From: Planctomycetota bacterium
GTDB taxonomy: Bacteria; Planctomycetota; PUPC01; JACPCR01
Direction of reading: 5' to 3'
Assembly: GCA_030740295.1 (NCBI GenBank)
Contig: JASLXP010000998.1
Coordinates: 1 to 47,988, forward strand
Length of the DNA stretch: 47,988 nt
Of this stretch, positions 1-11,800 are shown piece after piece (position 1 is the first letter of the stretch; every line of letters starts with the position of its first letter). The translations under genes and the position numbers were made by a program. The notes below the pieces were generated by a model. It was not told where the DNA came from. It searched no databases and saw nothing but the letters and a program-made list of their open reading frames with translations.

Positions 1-547
1 CGCCGAACGGATACATGACCGAAGCGAGAATCGCTATGTGATCGAGGCCGCAGATGTGCCCGACCTCGTGAATCGCGGTTGAGAACAGGTCATTCTTATT
101 CGTTTCGCCGGTGGTTGAGAATTCGAGGTCTCCGAAAATCAGATCCGAATCGGAAATCTGGCCGGTCGCCGAATCCACCTGATTGAGCGTGACCGCGAGT
201 ACTCCGGGCGGCAATGGGTTGGCGGTTTCCTGAAAAGTGACGGTCGTGATACCGTCGGTGGAGTTGACGTTGCTGTTGGAGGTAGTGCCTCCGTCAGTGA
301 ATGCGATCGTCGAAGTAGTCACATTGGTCCACGCGGCGAATGAATTCCGGATGGCCAGAAGATCGCTTCCGTCGGTGATATCGGGATCGCCGACATCATG
401 GATAATAAAGGTCAAGGGGATCCGAGCGGTCGGCTGAAAGGCGACAATCGGCGGATTGGCGTTCTGAGTACCACTATGAATCTGAACCCATCCTTCTGAA
501 GATTGAATGCACGCTGCCAGAGCAGCCAGGAACGTTACCGGTCTCAT
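1..547 (-). CDS. Matrixin-type zinc metalloprotease, C-terminus cut by window edge
   Basis: Reading the minus strand from an ATG at 547 gives an open frame that runs off the left edge (182 codons seen). It begins with a short hydrophobic leader (MRPVTFLAALAAC), which suggests export. Residues 160-170 read HEVGHICGLDH, a complete metzincin zinc site HExxHxxGxxH (His160, Glu161, His164, His170). It is followed by a Met-turn at Met178 (VMYP), as in matrixins (peptidase M10). The product is predicted to be a secreted zinc endopeptidase; its substrate is unknown. I see no cysteine-switch propeptide, so latency would need another mechanism. The ATG overlaps the stop of the upstream gene by four bases (ATGA, 544-547), so the two are probably translationally coupled. 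Family call from the motif is firm; anything beyond the catalytic core is not visible. Confidence 0.88.
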   Translation of the reverse strand, partial: MRPVTFLAALAACIQSSEGWVQIHSGTQNANPPIVAFQPTARIPLTFIIHDVGDPDITDGSDLLAIRNSFAAWTNVTTSTIAFTDGGTTSNSNVNSTDGITTVTFQETANPLPPGVLAVTLNQVDSATGQISDSDLIFGDLEFSTTGETNKNDLFSTAIHEVGHICGLDHIAILASVMYPFG

Positions 548-1101
548 TTGTTACTCCCGACGTACGACTTGACCTTGTTGATGAAATTACTCAGTTCCGC
601 TGGATTGGAAGGCGCGCCCACCGCGCGAGTGAAGCTCCTGGAAATGACTTGCCCGCTCATGGAGTTGCCTTTCACCTCGCTGATGCCGGTTGCGGGGTTG
701 GCCACCACGCTGAATTTTCCCTGCTGCGCGGTCAGCACCTGATACTTGCCGGCCCTATCCCGTGCGAGAAAAACGATGACCTGTTCGCCCGCCGCGAAGC
801 TCGGCATGCCGGGCACACGCAGATGTTTTCCGCCGACCTTGCCGCCGAGCTGCCGGAACTGGATCTGCGGCCCGAGAAAACCCTTGAGATACTGGCTGAC
901 CTGGATGGTGACGGTGGTGTAAATGTGAGTGTGTTCTGCATTCCATCCCGCGCTCGTCCCCGTGCAGCGGCCAACCGCGATGACCTCGGCGTTTTTTGAA
1001 AGGGCCTGCAAATCCATTTGGACAACCTGTGCAGCACGTGCGGGTAAAGTGGGCGCGAGGGCTACGGCAAGGCACAGTGCAGATGTGACGGATAATCTCA
1101 T
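544..1101 (-). CDS. Small exported protein coupled to the metalloprotease, possible NTR/OB-like fold
   Basis: 185 residues with a clear signal peptide (MRLSVTSALCLAVALAPTLP, likely cleaved after ARA). The mature part is about 160 residues and predicted mostly beta. It contains the pattern 'AEVIAVGRC', then 'YTTVTIQVSQYLKG', then 'FAAGEQVIVFL'. That order (AdvivvGkV, a beta strand ending in LKG, then a GeeYlvF-like strand) is reminiscent of NTR/TIMP-type OB folds, but I recognise no family with certainty. The stop codon overlaps the start of the matrixin-type protease gene (ATGA at 544-547), which suggests the two proteins are made together and may act together in the periplasm or outside the cell. 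No Shine-Dalgarno is visible before the ATG at 1101. Real gene: confident. Function: unknown. Confidence 0.8.
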   Translation of the reverse strand: MRLSVTSALCLAVALAPTLPARAAQVVQMDLQALSKNAEVIAVGRCTGTSAGWNAEHTHIYTTVTIQVSQYLKGFLGPQIQFRQLGGKVGGKHLRVPGMPSFAAGEQVIVFLARDRAGKYQVLTAQQGKFSVVANPATGISEVKGNSMSGQVISRSFTRAVGAPSNPAELSNFINKVKSYVGSNK

Positions 1102-1205
1102 AAGAAGGAGTGACTCTGTGGAGAGTGGCTAGCCAAAGCGACGATGATTCTAAGTGCTGCCCTCTGGCGAGCAAAAAGGGTTACACATGATGACAAGGAA
1201 TAGAA

Positions 1206-2621
1206 TCAGTCTTCCTGGGCATCATCTTCTTCGGCTGGCTCATCTTGTTCGGGGACATCTTCTGCGTGTTCATCTTGTTCCGGTTCATCTTCGGCAGGTT
1301 CATCTTCTGCGGGTTCGTCGTCCTTCCGCTCAACCGGCTCTAAAAACTCATCTACACCGTCTTTCTCTTTCCCGGCTTCCAGAGGATCATCGCCACCGGC
1401 CTCCGGGGTATCCGTATCCAGGGTTCCTCGACCTGCCTCCTTGTCGAGTTGCTGCTCGATAAAGTCCCAGAAACGATTGAATTCTATCCTGACCTTTACA
1501 CCCTCTGCTTCCTGTTTTTCCTTGTGCACCATCACCATGCCGGTGCGCATGAACCCCTCGCTGCTTTCGGCAGTCGTCAGCAGGTAAGCAAGGCGCTGCG
1601 CCATCTCTGCATCTTTATCCTGGTCGCGTGTCTTGATGAAGATATTCAGGACTATCTGTTGCTCCGACACCAGGTCTCCATCCACGGTCACGTATGCAAC
1701 GTTGGTGAGAGGCATACCGAGCACCTGTTCGACGACTTGCTCGGGCGGGAGTTTTTCTTCTTCCTGTTCCTCTTTCAAAGCGACGATAACAGATTCGAGA
1801 GTCGAATCGTCGGCTACCGCGGCGACCATGTCCGCATTGGCGTCAAAAGCCTTCATTGCGTTCTGCAGCTCTGCCGTGCCCATCACGGCATCAGGCGCCG
1901 CCTCATATGCGGTCAACCGATCCACCATTCGTCTGGCCCCTTCCATGGATGAAGCCGAGATAAAATTATTCTGCATCAGACAGAGCACCCACTTGCCGTT
2001 GTTATCCGGTATGAGGTTGTGGCCCTTGTAAGTCTCCCCGCCTTTCTTGGCCGCTTCGGCGGCCGCAAATCCCCAGAAAATACCCGCCAGATTGGCCATC
2101 CGGCGCAAGCTGATAACAACCATGACATCTGCCCGGTCTGTGAGCTCCCCTTTCCCTTCAACAAGGGCTGCCGACGCTCCTTCCCTTTCGTCAATGACCA
2201 CCATGGCCCTGAGGTCAATATAGCTTCCAAGTTCGGCAATCTGCTCTTCGGTCTGCCCCTGCTGCAGCCCTTTGAAAAACTCCCTCATTTTTTTTGGAGC
2301 CTTATTGAAGTCATTTTTTTGCTGGTGCTCCTGAATATGTTTTATCAGCGACGTCACCCCTTTATCTGAAAGGTCCACCTCCATCTGGCTGAAGAGAATC
2401 GTCTTGTCAGAAACCAGCGCATGCCCGGGCACCGCATCCGTCGGCGCTTTGATGTACATGAAAGATCCGACACATGTGAAGACAAGCACAACCATGAGGC
2501 CCCCGCAGCCGATTCCGCAGCCGATGAGCATCTTCGTCGCGCATGACTTTTTCGGCTTTGGACGTTCCTGTCCGATCTTTGAAAGATCGTTGGTCTCATT
2601 TCCGGATTCGTCGGTATCCAT
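1206..2621 (-). CDS. Single-pass membrane protein with acidic repeat tail, function unknown
   Basis: 471 residues. An acidic, then basic N-terminal cytoplasmic segment of about 30 residues precedes one Gly/Cys-rich membrane span (about residues 31-57, containing IGCGIGCGG). A soluble domain follows (about 58-410) with alternating helices and strands, including stretches that resemble the 'FISASSMEGARRMVDRL' type seen in DUF3352-like envelope proteins; I cannot assign a family. The last 45 residues are a low-complexity acidic tail built on a repeated EDEPAEDEPEQDE theme. The topology suggests a type II inner-membrane protein with the large domain in the periplasm. The gene is divergent from the giant gene at 2803, with a 181-base spacer in which I recognise no promoter. 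No known catalytic motif is seen. Confidence 0.8.
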   Translation of the reverse strand: MDTDESGNETNDLSKIGQERPKPKKSCATKMLIGCGIGCGGLMVVLVFTCVGSFMYIKAPTDAVPGHALVSDKTILFSQMEVDLSDKGVTSLIKHIQEHQQKNDFNKAPKKMREFFKGLQQGQTEEQIAELGSYIDLRAMVVIDEREGASAALVEGKGELTDRADVMVVISLRRMANLAGIFWGFAAAEAAKKGGETYKGHNLIPDNNGKWVLCLMQNNFISASSMEGARRMVDRLTAYEAAPDAVMGTAELQNAMKAFDANADMVAAVADDSTLESVIVALKEEQEEEKLPPEQVVEQVLGMPLTNVAYVTVDGDLVSEQQIVLNIFIKTRDQDKDAEMAQRLAYLLTTAESSEGFMRTGMVMVHKEKQEAEGVKVRIEFNRFWDFIEQQLDKEAGRGTLDTDTPEAGGDDPLEAGKEKDGVDEFLEPVERKDDEPAEDEPAEDEPEQDEHAEDVPEQDEPAEEDDAQED

Positions 2622-2802
2622 TCACGCTTTGTAAACGAATCGGTAATGCTTCGCAAAATTCATGAGTTGCCTGATGCGCTCCCCAGACCCCATCCGACAC
2701 AACCCTCCCCGTCTGCCATCTCCCCTCCCACGCAATCTGCGGTTTCCAACCTGAGACGATCAAGATATCCTTTGGTCCCCTGCGACTTCGCCCTTTCGAA
2801 CC

Positions 2803-5800
2803 TTGACGCTCGTGCTGCATTTCCAGGCAAAACTTGCATTGTTCTCAGCCGTCCTGATCAGCCTGACGGCCGAGGAAATGCACGTCTTGCACACCTTCGA
2901 AAAGGTGCGATTAGAGGAGAAGTTTTACGCGGAAGGGGCGACTTCGGGGGACTTCAACAGGGATGGCAAGACCGACGTAGCCATCGGGCCCTTCTGGTAC
3001 GAAGGGCCGGAGCTTCAGAAGAAACACGAAGTCTACGATCCAAAGCCTTCTGACCCTCGGCGCGACTCACCCAATTTCCTCACCTTCGCACACGACATAA
3101 ACGGTGACCAGTGGACGGATCTGCTGGTGGTCTCCTGGCCGGGAAAAGAAGCCTGGTGGTATGAGAATCCACGGGGCAAAAAAAAGCGCTGGGTCCGTTA
3201 CATGGCCTTCAAGCACATAGAAGGCGAATCACCGCACTTCACCGACCTGACCGGAGACGGCAGACCCGAGCTTGTGTTCAACTTCCGCGGCCACCTTGGC
3301 TGGGCCGGCCCCAAGCCGAAGGGAGAGGGTGCTCCGTGGGAGTTCAAAAGACTCTCTCCCAACAAACGGTTCAGCCGCAATCATCACGGGCTCGGTATCG
3401 GCGACGTGAATAACGACGGCCGGCTCGACGTGATGGAGCGCAGTGGATGGTGGGAGCAGCCTGAGTCCCTGAAAGATCTCCCGGAATGGAAATATCACAA
3501 ATGGGGCTTCGGCGATGGTGCCCAGATGTTTTCCTACGATGTGGACGGTGATGGCGACAACGATGTCATCACCAGCCGCAGTGCGCACGGCTATGGCATC
3601 GCGTGGTACGAACAGGTCTTTCCTGCCGACTTGCCGAAGCTGGAAAAACAGAGGCATCGTGGAAATGTACGGGAAGCCGTCGACGCGATGGAAAAGCCCA
3701 TCAAGGAAGTCGCGGATATCGAGAAGAAACTCAAGGACCTCAAGTCAAAAGAGCCGCCTGATGTCAAGCAGATCAAGGACCTCGAGCGGAAACTGGCTGA
3801 AGCTCTCCCACGCAAATCTGAATCGGCCTTCATTCGGCACACCATCGTCGGCCGGCATCCTCACCATGCACGATATCCGGTCAGTTTTTCGCAAGCCCAC
3901 GCCCTTGCGCTTGCCGACATGGATGGGGACGGCCTCAAGGACATTGTGACTGGAAAACGATTCTGGGCCGATGGCCAGGACCGAGGCGAAGATCCAAATG
4001 GGAAGGCTGTGCTCTATTGGTTCAAACTCAATCGTCTGCCCGATTCCGGGGTCGAATTTGTCCCCCATCTGATCGATGACGATTCAGGAGTCGGAGCCCA
4101 GGTGCATGTGAGGGATATTTCCGGGAACGGCTTGCCAGACGTGGTCGTGGGTAACAAGAAAGGGTCGTTTGTTTTTCAGCACTCGAAGCGAAACGTTACC
4201 GAGCAGGTCTGGCTCTCCGCACAGCCGCAGCGCACGGACAGAAAAAAATTCGAGCTTTACGATGGAGATAGGATCGTGCTCCTCGGCGACAGCATGATCG
4301 AAGGCATGGCCAAGAACGGTTGCTTTGAAGCGGCACTCATGGTCAGGTGGCCGAATCGCAAATTCAGCGTGCTCAATTTTGGTCGAACCGGAGACGGTGT
4401 TTTTGGCCAGGGCCGCTCGCGTTCAGGCAACCCTGAAGAGGGATACCGACGGCGTCACGACATGATCAACAAGATCAAACCCAGCATGATTGTGCTGGCG
4501 TACGGCTCGAACGAATCCCACAAAGGCGAGGCGGGGCTTGGCCATTTCATCAACGGTTACAAACGCCTGATCGGAGATCTCTCAAAAACCGGTGCAAGGT
4601 TCGTCATTGTTTCCCCGCCAGCCTATGTGCCCACCGTGAAGGAAGGGCCGGACAGTGTCCTCCGGAGTACCGACCTGCTTCTGTACTCGGACGCTATCTC
4701 CCGCATCGCAGCGGAGCGCGGCGCCATGTATGCCGATATCTCTGTGGATGAAATCCCGCGCAGAGGAGTGGAGTATGATTACGCACGGCTGGTCCCTATT
4801 CTCCTTCAGGAGCTTCGGATTGAGTTTCCGGAGGCCGGCCTGGAACTCGAGATCGAAGCCGACCGGCCAGCAATGGATGCCGGTAAGCCGGCGTTGAAGT
4901 TCCACATGCTTGGCAGTGGGATTTCCTTGCCCTCGATCCTGGGCAGTACGCGGACCGCGAGGATTTCCGGGCTGCCGCCGGGCGCATACACACTGAAGAT
5001 CGATGACACGTTCCTGCAGTCAGCCAGGTCGGAAGACTGGTCGTGGGGCGTTCAGTTTCGTTCGAGGCCTGATATTGCTTATGCGAGAAGACTTCGTGGC
5101 GCCATCGCTCGCAAGAATTCGATCGTCCGCCAGAAATGGGAACCGCTCAACGACCTTTACATCAACGGCAAACTCAAGAGCAAGCAGGCCAAGTTCGCGG
5201 CCGAGCTCCTTAAGCTCGACAAGGCCATCGAGAAACAAGTAGAAGCCATACGCAAACTCAATGTGCCGCAGCGACGCACATACGCGCTACTGCCGGGCCT
5301 GCATCAAAACCCAATCGTCGAAAAGCCTGACGGCCCTCCGCCTTTCGAAAAAAAATTGGTCAAAGCCGCCAAACCTGACATCAATTTTGAAGGCACCAGA
5401 TGGCTCTGGCATCCGGATGCCGGCCTTCTCAAGCCTTTTTTCCGCTACAAATTCAACATTGAAAATAAGAAGGAAATTCAGACGGCGAGAGGTGTGATCA
5501 ATGTCGATGACATCGTGACCCTGTGGATCAACGACAAGAAGGTAGGCCACAACGGCACTTGGAACAAGGCCACCCGCGTTCGCATGAAAAAACACATCAG
5601 AGACGGCGAAAACGTGCTCGCAGTCGCTGCGGAAAACGGCCAAGGCCCGGGAGGGCTGATCGGCAAATTCGAGTTCATAAAAAAAGACGGACAACTGACC
5701 ACGATCGTCACCGACAAAACCTGGAAAGTGAATCACGAAGAGAATGCCGACTGGAAGAAACCGGGCTTTGATGACAGCAAATGGGTCGAGCCAAAAGAAC

Positions 5801-8800
5801 TCGGTGACTACGGTCTCGCCCCCTGGAATAGATTCGACGACCCCGTCATTAAGAAAGGTGATCCCCGGCCCGCTGCCATGCTCGCCGCATTCAAGACAGC
5901 CAAAGGCCTGAAGGTGAATCTCTTCGCCGCCGAGCCCATGATCGACAAGCCGCTCGACCTGGCCTGGGACGTGGGTGGCAAGTGTTATGTCGCTGCAACC
6001 ACCGCCTTCCCCCACCCCGCTCCCGGCAAACCCGTCAATGACAGGATCTATCTGATCATGGATTCCGACAGCGATGGAGTGGCCGACCGGCAGTCCATTT
6101 TTGCTGCCGGGATGACCTTGCCTTCGGGCCTCTTGCCCGATGGGCAGGGAGGGCTCTATGCAGTAAGTGGAAGCCAACTGGTGCACCTGCGCGACAAGGA
6201 TGGCGACGGGAAAGCGGATGTTCGCAGAGCCGTTCTGCAGGGCTTCGGCACGCAGGACCTCGGCAAGCTGGTCCACAGTCTGAGCTTTGGTCTGGACGGC
6301 GCCCTGCTCATGGCCCACTCCGGCAACCTGATCAGTTCTGTGGAAACAGAATGGGGCGTGCAGCAGATGAAAGGTGGCGGCATCTGGCAATGGCAGCCTC
6401 GTACCGGGCGCCTCACACCGTTCGTATCCGGTCCGGCGCATCCCGGCGGCCTGGTCACTGGCGCGCGTGGGATACTGGTTTCTGACGCGTCCGAAGGAAC
6501 CGGAGTCCGGCAGGTCTTCAGGGGCATGAAACTCGCGTCGGTTGACGCAGCAGACCTTCATGTTTCGGAAGACGAGCCTTCGCTGGTCAGCCTTGAACGA
6601 TTGACACCGCTTTTCCCCAGCTCCGTCGGCCAGATTGCTGCCGTGGGTTTTACTGAAAGGAAAATCTACGGGTACAAACTTTCGCAGGAAACGAGCACGA
6701 ACCGCTCAACCCGTGTCGAAGACATTCTGTGGACCGACCACCCCGCGTTCCGGCCACGCACGGCACGTATCGGCCCTGACGGTGCGCTTTACGTTGCGGA
6801 CACCTTTAACATCCATTCGGACCTTGGAGCGGCAGGTTTCAAGGACAAGAGCTGGGATAGAAGCCGGGGCCGCATCTGGCGAATCGCGCCGGTAAAAAAC
6901 CGCATCGGTCCGCCTGATCCGGCCGGGGCGGCCACCCACGAACTACTGGCGCGACTCGATGGAGCTCTGCCGTTCGAATCCCGCGCCATCCTCGCAGAGC
7001 TTCGCCGCCGGGATCGTGAGGACGTGATTCATGACATTTTTTCCTGGTGGTCAAGTCTGCCGGTCGCATCCGATAAGGCAAAGCTGGAGGCATTGCGCGC
7101 ACTGCATGGTCTGAACAAGTGGAACTCAGAAATGTTTATCGATCTGCTGTCGCGTTCGAAAGACCAGCAACTGCGCGCTGAGGCAGTCCGGCTGATTCCA
7201 GCGGACGCCTTTCGGACAAGTGTCCTCTCCAACTGGTCTCAACTTCCAATAAACGATCCGCACCCAAGCGTTCGCCTGGCCGCGGCCAATGCTCTCCGCC
7301 AGACCCGATCTGCCGAGGGTGCGGAGACAGCGATGATGGCTCTCGAACATCCTCTCGATCCGGAATTGGAATACGCACTCAAGCTCACGGCAAAAGAACT
7401 CAGCCCCTACTGGATGGAGAAGCTGCTCGATGGATACGAAGTCTTTGGCGGCAACATCAAACATTTGGCCTTCGCCATCCGTGCGGCAAAAGATGGACGC
7501 GCACTCACACCGATCATCGAGGCGCTCGAGGAGAACCGGATCGAGCCCTCGGAGCTCGACGAATGCCTCTCCCTGATCGCCGATATCGGCCGCCCGGAAG
7601 ACTTGGAGTCAGTCCTCATTCTTGTCACCCTCGAAGGGGTGGATGTCTCGACTCGCATCGCGCTGCTCCAGACCCTGGTTAACGCCTCTCAAAGAAACGC
7701 CAGACCATCGGGCGATCTGAAAAGAATCCTTCCTTTGACTGCCTCCCCCGAGCTGAAGCTCCGCGCGGGTGCCCTCCGCCTTGCCGGCAGGTGGAAGCTC
7801 CGCGAGGCCGAAGGCCTGCTCGTCAGCGTTGCCGAAGATCTCACCCAGCCTTTCCGCTTGCGGGAATCGGCGACAGATGGTCTGAGCCACATGGACGGCC
7901 ATCATGACGTGAAGGAATCCCTCAAGCGCCTGGGCTTGAGCAACAACCCGTTCAGCATCCGTGCCATGGCCGCGGTCGGTTTGCTGCGTATGGATTTCCA
8001 CCAGGCGATCATGTCCGCGGTCGGCGCCATCACTCAAGAGCCGTTTCAGGAGTCCGGGGCACTGGTGATCCCAGAGCTGCCGCTTCGCCGGCCTCCACAG
8101 AATCATGCGGAATACGGGTGGCAGTTGTTCGAGAACATCTTGAAGCATCGCGACGGTCCCCGCGTGCTCGCAGACAAGCTGCGCGGTCTGAAGGTATCTC
8201 CGGCCCTCGCCCACCTCGGTGTTCAGATGGCCCGGCCCCGCGGCAAACATATGCGCACCCTCGTTCGCACCCTCGGCAACGGGGCCAGCCTGCCCCCAAT
8301 GAAAACGCCGGCCACGGAAGAAGTCTTCATCACTTTGCACGAAGACATCAGGCGCAACGGCGATTACGACTATGGTCAGACGGTCTTCCGCCGACCGCAG
8401 CTCCAATGCATGCAATGCCACAGCATCGGCGGCGAAGGCGGCCTGGTCGGCCCTGACCTGTCATTCCTCGGCACGCGCAGAACGCCAGAACAGATCGCTG
8501 AAGACCTCCTCTTTCCAGGCAAGAGTTTTCACAATCAATTCAGAACGTTTCAGATCACCAGGAAGGACGGCTTGAAATTCGTCGGCACTGTCCAGCGTGA
8601 ATCCCATCTCGAATACGAACTTTTCAAGACAAACGGCAATCGCGTGCTCCTCGACAAGAAGCAGGTGAAAGAAAAGAAAGAACTGCCGAAATCGCTTATG
8701 CCCAAGGGTCTGATCATGTCCCTGCGTCTTGATGAATTCTCTGACCTCGTGCGTTTCCTTTCCGAGCTTGGGAAGCGATTCAGAGCCCCGCACCAGCGGC

Positions 8801-11800
8801 TCGTGCGGCGTTACGAGATCATGCAGGCCGCGCCTTCTACATGGTCGCTCCATGGAATTGATGAATTGGATCTGGTGAATCGAGCGAAGCCGTTTATCTC
8901 CTGGAAAAGCCAGCTTACTCCCGTCAATGGTGAGCTTCCCCTCTCTGATCTGCCGCGCCACAGATTCTCCGACGGACGTGAGGCGGGGATAGTGCGCTTC
9001 AAGCTGGAGGCAACCGCGCCGGGCAAGATAGGCATCTACAACAATGATCCGTACGGGGTAAAGCTCTGGGTAAACGGCGTTCTGCAACCGGCCCGCCACC
9101 ACGTCTTTTTCGAGCTCCCGTCAGCGCGCGCGGACTGCCTGGCCGTGGTCGAGCTCACCAAACGCACCAGGGCGCTTCGAATCGAAGCGATTGACGTACA
9201 CGGCTCGACGATCAGGGCCATCTATTCCGGCCGCCTGCGAAAAGAATTCAAAACGCTCAAAAAAGAAACCGCGGAGCTGGCCAGAACTTCGCCCTTCAAG
9301 CGAGAACTCAAGTGGGTTGATGCCGCGATCGATTTCCTCGATTGGAGGATGCCTCTCAGCGAAAACCAGGCGAACGAGGGGCATATCAAGTGGACTCGAG
9401 ACCAGCTTAAGCGGATACATGACGATCTGTTCCATCTGCGCCAGGGCCGAGATCCGTTCCCCGCGAAACGCGGCGAAATTATGAAGGCGTACTACTCCGA
9501 TGTGGACGGCAGTTGGCAGACCTACGGCGTCGCTGTGCCGAACGATTACAAGGGAGACGTGCCATACCCATTGATCGTGAAGCTGCACGGCCACGGCGGC
9601 AATCGGCCTTACCAGGGCTATCCGGCCCACGTGGCTGCAGACTATATCGTCGTCGCTCCACACGGCCGGGGCAGCATGGATTACATGCTCACCGCTGAAG
9701 ACGACGCTTTGAATGTCATCCGTGAAGTACAGCGTGATTACAGGATCGATCCCGAACGCATCTTCCTCGAGGGCGTCTCCATGGGTGGAACCGGCTCGTG
9801 GAATCTCGGTGCAAAATTCCCTGATCTTTTCGCGGTGGCCGCACCGGTCTGCGGGAACACGAACAACGAATCATTTCTTGAAGACCGGCCCGTTCCCTGG
9901 ACGCCATCGAAACAGTTCCAGGCCCTTCATGATTATTTGCAGGCCGTCATCGACCCGCTCTCGTATGGCGAGAATCTGCTGAACCTGCCTGTCTTCTGCT
10001 CGCACGGCAAACTCGACGACATCGTTCGAGTAAGCCACGCGCGCAAGATGACCGATAAGCTGAAGAAATTAGGTTACCAATCGATCTACCAGGAGTTCCC
10101 CAACGTCGGGCACGGCGGCTTCCCCAGAGAAATGTGGGACGCGCGTTGGCGGTTCATGCACCCCCAAAAACTCGTCAAGAGCCCGAAGAAGATCCGATTC
10201 AGAACTCCACGGCTGCGCTACCCCGGCTCTTACTGGTTGCAGATTGGACAGCTTGACCAGTTTGGAAAATTCGCAGACGTCACCGCGGAACAGGTGGTCG
10301 AAAAAACCGTTCGCGTCGAGTGCTCCAATCTGAAAGAGTTCGCCATCCTTCTGAAAAAGCTGCCCAAGCCGCCCAAAGAAAAACTCACCGTCTGGATCAA
10401 CAGTAATAAGGCTTTCGAAGGTGACCCCTGGAAGGCAGGCAGGGAAGAATCACTCCCTCTGCGTCATGCAGATGGAATCTGGTCGGTCAAGGCTTCACAG
10501 CCGGGCATGTTCAAGCGCAATGGCATCGAGGGCCCGGTCCATGATGCTTATGTCTCACCTTTCGTTCTGGTTTACGGAACGGTCTCAGAAGATCCGATCT
10601 GGAATAAGATAGCCCGGGATGAAGTGACGCAGTTCGCGGCCAACTGGCATCGCATGTACAACGTCTTCCCGCGCATAAAAGCCGACACAGAAATCACAGA
10701 AAAGGACATCACCGATCTGAATCTCATTCTATACGGCGGCCCAGCTCAGAACGTCATCTCGGCCAGGGTCTGCTCCCGGCTTCCCATCAGGCTCGAGCGC
10801 GACACCATCGTCTTAGGCAAACGCCGCTTCAAGGGACCCGGGCTCGGCGCGCGATTCTGCTATCCCAATCCGCTTAATCCAAGGCGTTACGTAGTCGTCT
10901 CCATGTCGACAGAACCGCTGGGCATCTGGCAGCTCAACAACCGCTTTGGCAACTTCACCGGTTGGATGCCCCTCAACAACTGGAATTGGTACGACTTTGC
11001 CATTTTCGATGACAAATCAGCCACGCCGGACACCATGCTTTGCAGCGGCTTCTTCGGTCCGGAATGGAATATAGACGAACGCTCAACCTACATCGGTGAC
11101 AAGGTGAAACGGGCAAAGTCCCGACCGAGGGTGGCCCCGAAATATCTGACCATGCCGAAATCACCACCGCACACCATGTGGCTCTCCGATCTGTTTCCTT
11201 CAAAGATCGATCAGCGCATCGGCATGGTCCGGCTCAATCAGAGCTACATGGGCAACGCGCCGCACATCGTGTCCAAACCGGTCGGCAAATCGATCGGGGT
11301 ACGCGCACCCACTTCCATGGAGTTCGACATCAACGGCAAATATGACCGCCTCCGCCTGTCCTACGGTATAGACCTGGAGGGACAGAAAAAACTGAAGAAG
11401 GAACAGGAAAAGGTCCACATGGAATTCTGGGTTTTCGGAGATGACCGGCATTTATGGCATTCACCCCGTGTGGCCTGGCATCAGATTCATCCGGACGTAG
11501 AGATCAATGTGGAGGGCATCCAGCGCTTGCGCCTTTACGTTCACGGCCACGGAAAATTCTGGCTCTTCCCCAGCGCGACCTGGGGCAACCCTCTGCTCTA
11601 CAAAAACACGCCGGCCGGCGGCCCCGAGCTTGCCGCCCACTCATCGAATCACAAAGAGGCACTGAAAAACGCCATCGACGGCAACCCCGCCACCCGGTGG
11701 GACACCAAAGATTTCATGAAGCCTGGGCAGTGGTTCATGTTGGACCTCAAAAAGGAAATGGAAGTCGAAAACGTGGTGCTCGATTCCACCGCCTCACCGA

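Noticed and set aside
1154..1462. 102-codon plus-strand His/Leu/Arg-rich frame
   Set aside because: It is the complement of the acidic repeat tail of the membrane protein gene at 1206-2621.
5287..6561. 424-codon minus-strand frame antisense to the giant gene
   Set aside because: It mirrors the giant gene's codon pattern and shows no signal, motif or start; the plus-strand frame has clear domains throughout.
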